From assembly GCA_002118135.1 (NCBI GenBank), contig BDIU01000016.1, positions 62,001 to 126,000 of the forward strand: a stretch of 64,000 nt of DNA. Reading direction: 5' to 3'. The first letter of the stretch is position 1. Every line of letters starts with the position of its first letter. Positions 58,724 through 64,000 of the stretch are shown piece by piece. A program made the translations under genes and the position numbers. The stretch comes from Trebouxia sp. TZW2008 (lineage: Eukaryota; Chlorophyta; Trebouxiophyceae; Trebouxiales; Trebouxiaceae). Under the pieces are notes generated by a model. The model was not told where the DNA came from. It was given only the letters and a program-made list of their open reading frames with translations, and ran no database searches.

Positions 58724-58803
58724 CGGACAGACCGCTTTGGCAGGACGCACAGACGCACAGAGCTGAAAGCTGTGTGTGTCTGTGCGTCCTGCCAATCTGT
58801 CCG
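58724..58803. other. 80-base hairpin with near-perfect ~36-bp stem
   Basis: CGGACAGACC...GGCAGGACGCACAGACGCAC pairs with GTGTGTGTCTGTGCGTCCTG...TCTGTCCG around an AGCT-GAA-AGCT centre. The length is compatible with a small inverted-repeat element or a miRNA-type precursor. It lies just upstream of the likely start of the 23-residue-repeat gene. Confidence 0.75.
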
Positions 58804-60713
58804 AATGATTGAAAATATGCTTGTACCGGTCTTCTTCACCTTGGCTTGCCAAAAAAGCAGCGCCTGCAGTAGCAGCATAGTTTTGCCTCGCATGCAAGCA
58901 AGGTCTGCTCAAAATTGTCATCTAGTGAGTGCAAATCGATGCCGAGCTGCTTAGGTCTTGAGCGGTATCCTGCTGCAACATGTCTGATCTGCATGGGATG
59001 ATGCAATTGTCCTAAACACCTCCACAGCACACTCCAGCTGCATTGCTGTGGCTCATGACCATCAAGGCTGAAGCTGTCCTTCCTGCTGCTTCACAGATTA
59101 CAGGCAGTCTTGGCCAAGACCATGGGGCGATCGCTCATTTCAATGTTGTTATATGTCAGCTGCTTTCAGAAAAGGCGTGTGTTGCTGTGGATCATGCATG
59201 AGAGCTGAAACTGTCATGCCTGCAGGGCCCTTCAGAGTTTAGACAAGACTGCAGTCACATCAACCCTCTGAGAGAGGTTTGCAGAGGACTTTTGTCTGAA
59301 ACCTTTTTTGTGGCACTGCATGACTTTGAAGTGTGGAGCCGGTCTGCTGTGCCGCTGTGCTCTTAACAAGAGCACTGAGCAGACAAGCAATTGAAATAGA
59401 GGATCAGAAACTGCACTGAGGTGATGCTGTCTCTTCGCCTTTCTCATGGCCACACGTGTCCGTGAATGTAGCCCTGCGCATGTGCTCGGTGGCAGCAGCC
59501 TTAAGATGCAGTGAGTAACAAACTGTTTGCTGCAGGCGGCTTTCAGCGAACTAGCAACGAGCTCTGACGCGCCGTCCACGAACTGCGTGGCAACGTGTTA
59601 CCACAAAGGCTGCTCGGTCAAGTTAGAGCAACTTGTAATATCACCGAGCAGTCCTTGTAGGTGACGCTTGTCAAGAGCAAGGTTTTCATGCAAACAGCGA
59701 ACGCTTGTACTGCTGGCGTGGCGAGAGCTTGATGTCCGTTTGCAGCTGCGATCGTTGCGCTCTGGGATGTACGAGGCTTTCGGGCGGCTGTTTTCAGTAA
59801 GTGTCCTGTGACGTGAATCGTGAGCGATCGCACGCCACGGTTGGCCAAGTCGAGCAGGTCTGAGGCAGTCTGCAGCTGAAACCGCTCTGTCTGGGTTGTG
59901 CTGTCTGCTGTGTTGCTGCTGTTGGTCACGAGTGCTGTTGTAAGTGACGCTCCGTTTTCTTTGCTACATCTTGACCGAGCAGCCCTTGTAATGCCCTTGC
60001 AGACCGCCCTAAGCTGCATGTTCAAAAGGGGATGGCTTCCCGGGAGTCCAGACTCAACACAGTGCGCGATGAGCCTTTCGCGCCTTCACCACATTACAGC
60101 ACGTTGCCGTCTTGAACACTTTTCCTTGTCGTGTCTTATCTGTCTTGATGGAGCAGTTTGCAATTTCACCACTGAGCTTTGCGGTAAGATCAACGACCAG
60201 TCTGAGCCTGGAGCCGTGAAGAGTTGTTGACTCTCTTCATATACTTCCACGTACCAGTCATTCGAGGTGAGCGCTGCTTGTATAGCTCCTGTGTTCAACG
60301 ATGTTTGGATTCCTGCCAAACTGATCCTGCGGGTTACCTGTATTGCCTGTTTCTGCACACATCTCCTGCGAGTGTGCGCTTCGTGCTGTCTGCAAAGGCT
60401 GTCAGCCACCCTTGCAGGATTCAATTTTCTGCTGAACAGCAACGTGGCGTTCCTGTGGCTGAAGCTGGTCTTCCCGTCAGCAGTACAAGCACTTCAGTCT
60501 TCCATCAACCAGGCAGCCCTTGGACAGCCGTATCAACAGCAGGCCAGCCGTTGCCAGCCGTTTTGCTTCAACACCACGCGGCAGCCTCTCACGTTCAGAC
60601 CTTCTTTCTTGAGGTAAGCGTCTGCTGCTACCTGTTTGATATTGTTTGCTGATTGCAAACCGCAAAAGCAGGTGACTGTTGGCCAATCGACAACCAAGTC
60701 AGCATTTGCGCAG
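58804..60713. other. Stretch without a recognisable gene
   Basis: Several open frames on both strands, none with a known motif. GC content rises between 59.5 and 60.6 kb. A 15-base inverted pair GGCTGCTCGGTCAAG / CTTGACCGAGCAGCC occurs near 59608 and 59970, suggesting an old inverted duplication. Confidence 0.4.
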
Positions 60714-60895
60714 TCAGCCTTTACGTGACAGCCATCGTCAGCCTTTGCCTGACAGTCATCGTCAGCCTTTGCTTTGACAGCCATCGTCAGCCTTTGCTTG
60801 ACAGCCATCGTCAGCCTGTGCTTGACAGCCATTGTCAGCCTTTGCTTGACGGCCATTGTCAGCCTTTGCTTTGAGAGCCGTTTTCAGCCTTTTGC
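60714..60895. repeat. 24-25-bp minisatellite, about 7 copies
   Basis: Unit like TCAGCCTTTGCTTGACAGCC plus ATCG, repeated with single-base variants and one or two 25-base units. In one plus frame it gives an artificial SLCLTAIV octapeptide repeat. Confidence 0.95.
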
Positions 60896-61929
60896 GGTGA
60901 CGGCCATAACCACCCTCTCACTTTTGAGATACTGTCTTCAGGTAAGTGTCTGCTGCTATATGTTCCTCACATATTTTGGCTGTTTGCAGAATGCAGCTTC
61001 CTGCTGCTGTACGTCGCTCAATATGGTTTGCAATTTGCAGAAGGCGCCTCTCTCCTTGCAGCCGCCACATTTTTGCGACAGTGCAACATGGTGCTAAGCA
61101 AACAGGAGCAGGGTTTGGCTGCTGCTCATGGAACGACCAAGTCGGCAGTCAGCCAGCCAGCAGACAGCCACGGACTTTACACCTTCACCTTAAGTTTACA
61201 GATATATCAACTGTGCTTGCCTGCCTGCAGGGTGCAAGCTCTTTGCTGCCTGACAATCCTTGGCAGGCAACACGAGTGCTGCTAGCTACTTGCAGGTGCA
61301 CCAAACAGCCTGAAGGGGCCTTGTGTCATTTCAACACGCCCAATGTGGGATGCTTGACTCTTTGCAACGAATCGTGTCATTTCAACACGTTTAATCTGGA
61401 AGTCTTGATTGTTTCATCTGAGACATTTTGCATTATGTTGGAAGGACTCAGCCAGCACGTGCATGCAAGGCCATGTGCAGTCACAGTAATGCAAGATGAC
61501 ACATGCGCAGCCATATTTGCATGACTTCAACACAAGTGTGCACACGCCGCTGCTTTTGATGCATTGCAGCATAGATCACAAAGCTTTCTGATCTTTCAAA
61601 GCCGCAGGTAAATTTGCAGCGTGGTACCAGATGTGGAAATCATGCATTCAAGCGAATCAGCATGCAACACAGAAACTCAGCTCTCATCAACTTTTGACGC
61701 TGTATATGTCCTAAAGTACCTATCATTGCATGCTCACAAATCAAATGCTGTCTAGTCACTCTAATGTTTTATACCTGCAATCAGGTACGTACATACATTG
61801 CCAGCAATACATGGCAGTAACGCTGGTGCTGTCTAGAGGAGAAGCTATGTTTGCGGCCACAATGTGCATTGTCAAGACTCATTCTGGGACTGTTGCTTCC
61901 TTAGATTTGATAGTTTTGAGCCATATCTG

Positions 61930-62260
61930 CTTCAGTCCCTGCTGGTTTTCTGTAGTTGCTCTTTTGTAACTGTTGGCAGCTCTTGGCCCTTCTCTTTCAC
62001 CAGAAAGTCAACCTCTTCAAGCAGATAACTTGAAAGGGACTGTACCTGAGCATGAGCCCCTGCTTGCTTTCTGCAGTTGCTCTTTTTGTAACTGTTGGCA
62101 GCTCTTGACCCCTGTCTTTCACCAGAATGTCAACCTTCTCAAGGTTATGATTTGAAAGCAAGCGCATCTGGGCATCAGCCGCTGCTTGCTTGCTGCAGTT
62201 GCTGTTTTGTAGCTGTCAGCAGCTGTTGACTCCGCTCTGGAACCAGAAAGCAGCATCTGT
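61930..62260 (-). repeat. ~125-bp tandem array containing copies of an exon 3' part
   Basis: Three units with TTGCTGTTTTGTAGCTGTCA-like cores at about 61955, 62080 and 62205. On the minus strand the first unit is the continuation of the open frame 62517-62119 (AESTAADSYKTATAASKQRL); the next two resemble it with substitutions and frame changes. Confidence 0.8.
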
Positions 62261-62930
62261 GCGTCAGTGTGTGCTCCAGAAATGCCTTCCAAGGAGGGCT
62301 TTTCTGCAAAGTGGCCCTGTGACCAATCACCCATATGCTGCGCCTGCGCAAAACAGGTAACACTGCGTTGCCAACAATTCACAAGCAAACAATGTCTGCA
62401 TGACAGTTTAGGCAACCATGAATGACTGACTCCTAACATTACCTGCTTCACACAATCACCCACATCACCCGTCTGCAAATGCACAGCCTCATTTGCCCCA
62501 AATGCCATTGAGACCAATGCAGAGGCAAATCAGGCTGGTGCAACACCATCTGCTTCCGGCTTTCCATTCATTTGATTCCAGTTTCATTCCGAAAATGCTA
62601 GGCAGGCTCAGCAGGTCCAGCTAGGTACATACTACTTTGGTCCTGAACCCTTTGTACTGAGCATGCGGTCCTTCTCACGTCGAGGATGCTGTGCAGCAAT
62701 ACAACCAGACAAGTAACCCGACCTGCAGTGACAGCGTGTTTTGCTATGCAGATGACTTGTGCTTACACAGCTGTGGCTGCGGCGGTTTTTAAACGCATGC
62801 ACATCACTGCCCCAGAAGCAATTGGGCTTTGTTCAATTGCATTTGCTTCCCTAGCCAATATCAATAGTTTGAGGGCTTTCTCACATGCTTCATGTGCATA
62901 CTGAATTTGGCTGGAAGTGCTCATCACTTT
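62119..62930 (-). CDS. Unrecognised protein fragment, at least three coding-like exons
   Basis: Minus strand pieces with plausible splice sites: about 62905-62785 (YAHEACEKALKLLILAREAN, preceded by AG), about 62535-62447 (SMAFGANEAVHLQTGDVGD ending CAG/GTAATG) and about 62345-62160 (GDWSQGHFAEKPSLEGISGA; SRAESTAADSYKTATAA). I recognise no family, and neither the start nor the stop is certain. The third exon has tandem copies downstream (entry 61930-62260). Confidence 0.4.
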
Positions 62931-63270
62931 ATTTTGCTGAGCATTCATCAGCAGGCAGTGGCAGATCAGTGTCACAGTCACACAATATCAACCGAAGCCC
63001 AATGAACGCGGCACAAGCTAGACTACCTTGGGTTCAGAAAGCACCACAGAGATATGGGCAATCGCAGTGGCATAAATACTAAAAGAATGATGGACAGCTT
63101 GGTTGCTGAATTCCATTGCATTCCATCTGAAAATTCATTTAGTTTCTGTTACACCAGGCTGGTCACAAGATTGTGAAAGTTGACACACACCTGGCTGTTG
63201 CAGTGCGTATTTGCCGACATATACAGCAATTGTTGTTACAGTGATTACTACAAATCCTGTCGTACAGAGC

Positions 63271-63444
63271 CATGCTCTTTGTATGCGGAAAGCAAATAGT
63301 CCTGGCAAATGCAGGCCGCATGAATGTGGCAAGCAATGAAGGCAAATACGATATGTGCGTATTTAGCTCCATTGCTTGCCACATTCATTCAGGGCACATT
63401 TGCCAGGACTATTTGTACCATAAAACTTGCCATACAAAGCCATT
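63271..63444. repeat. ~170-bp imperfect palindrome
   Basis: GCATGAATGTGGCAAGCAAT... to ...CATTGCTTGCCACATTCAT are perfect 19-base arms, extended outward by CAAATAGTCCTGGCAAATG / CATTTGCCAGGACTATTTG and CTTTGTATG / CATACAAAG, around an AAATACG-ATATGTG-CGTATTT centre. A further direct copy of the GCCACATTCAT...CCAGGA segment lies at about 63480-63511. Confidence 0.85.
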
Positions 63445-63530
63445 GTCTTTGTATCGATTGCGGACCTGGCCCTTGTGAGTGCCACATTCATGCGGCGCAC
63501 ATCTGCCAGGAAGCCCACTCCTCTTCTTCC

Positions 63531-63787
63531 GCCCCCAACAGCCCCAGGGCTGTCTCCTTCATGTGCCCTTACACAGCTGAACAGCACCACATCCGCTTCT
63601 TTGCCCTGTATGCACGCACAGACTCTAAGGTGCCATCAGACTGGTCTTACATGAGACACCAGAAGAAGAAGATGAGGAAGAGATCTGGACAAGAAGAAGA
63701 GCAAGCCCCAACGGCTCCAGAAGTGTCGCCTTCATGTGCCCTTACACAGCTGAACAGCACCACATTTGCCTCCTTGCCCCGTGCATG
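63531..63787 (+). repeat. ~80-bp direct duplication flanking a basic open frame
   Basis: CCTTCATGTGCCCTTACACA, GCTGAACAGCACCACAT and TTGCCC occur at 63558-63605 and again at 63731-63780. Between them the plus frame reads [20 protein letters not shown] and is acidic/basic-rich, possibly an exon of an unrecognised gene that extends past the right edge. Confidence 0.75.
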
Positions 63788-64000
63788 CATTTAGAGCTCA
63801 GGGTTTAGCGACTTCACCCGCACTCAAAAGCTGCAAGCAGGCTGAATGTGGCCAAGAAAAAGCAGAGGAAGTTGCAGCTGTCGCCAGAATCAAATTGAAG
63901 ACACTGGGTGCACACATGCTGCAAGTCTCCGTAAGAAAGCATGAAACATTCCATGCTTGGGCAGATCCTAGTTCACATGCTGCTGAAGTACCATCTGACA

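Noticed and set aside
59618..60442. Minus frames of 135 and 118 codons and overlapping plus frames
   Set aside because: Mutually overlapping, no motif or splice structure. They probably reflect the higher GC content of this stretch.
60533..60874. Octapeptide-repeat frames (SLCLTAIV; MAVKQRLT) as a repeat protein
   Set aside because: Caused by a 24-bp minisatellite. Some units are 25 bases and break the frame, and there is no splice or start context.

Overview
Nuclear DNA of a photosynthetic eukaryote, most likely a green alga (chlorophyte; a trebouxiophyte-like genome is my guess). The reasons are spliced genes with GT..AG introns, a plant-type ATP-citrate lyase beta chain, a plant-type hexokinase, a sedoheptulose-bisphosphatase (SBPase) relic, N-termini that look like organelle transit peptides, and an interstitial stretch of plant-type CCCTAAA telomere repeat. 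There are no operons, CRISPR arrays or rRNA genes. Exons were joined by matching splice sites and reading-frame phase, so CDS coordinates below are locus spans that include introns.

Layout. 1-4.6 kb (minus): 5' part of ATP-citrate lyase subunit B, running off the left edge, then a complete 1-Cys peroxiredoxin. 4.6-7.5 kb: nothing I can support firmly. 7.5-12 kb (minus): a helical-repeat-like protein I do not recognise. 12.9-16.3 kb (minus): hexokinase with a disturbed middle exon. 17.1-18.4 kb (plus): SBPase relic with an in-frame stop and no found 5' or 3' end. 19.65-27.7 kb (plus): a ~798-residue, probably chloroplast-targeted protein built from seven near-identical 73-residue repeats plus divergent end copies, each full repeat being one phase 0-0 exon. 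28.7-31.1 kb (minus): a two-finger C2H2 protein, head to head with a plus-strand nuclear-type gene (31.3-33.4 kb) that may be the start of, or lie just before, a TRF4/PAPD5-like non-canonical poly(A) polymerase (34.6-45.8 kb). 47.0-51.6 kb (minus): an organelle-targeted FAD-dependent amine-oxidase-fold oxidoreductase. 52.2-58.6 kb (minus): a protein of 23-residue helical repeats, one per 69-nt exon. 58.7-64 kb: hairpins, minisatellites and fragments of at least one unrecognised gene.

Unifying observation. Almost every gene here has introns carrying decayed partial copies of its neighbouring exon, often the 3' part of the exon together with the splice donor. This occurs in ATP-citrate lyase, the 73-residue repeat gene, the poly(A) polymerase (about eight copies plus an 81-bp tandem array grown from an exon-intron junction), the FAD oxidoreductase, the 23-residue repeat gene and the gene near 62 kb. 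The two repeat-exon genes look like cases in which the same local duplication process produced symmetric, in-phase exons that were kept and amplified. I consider this, and the 73-residue repeat protein itself, the most interesting content of the window.
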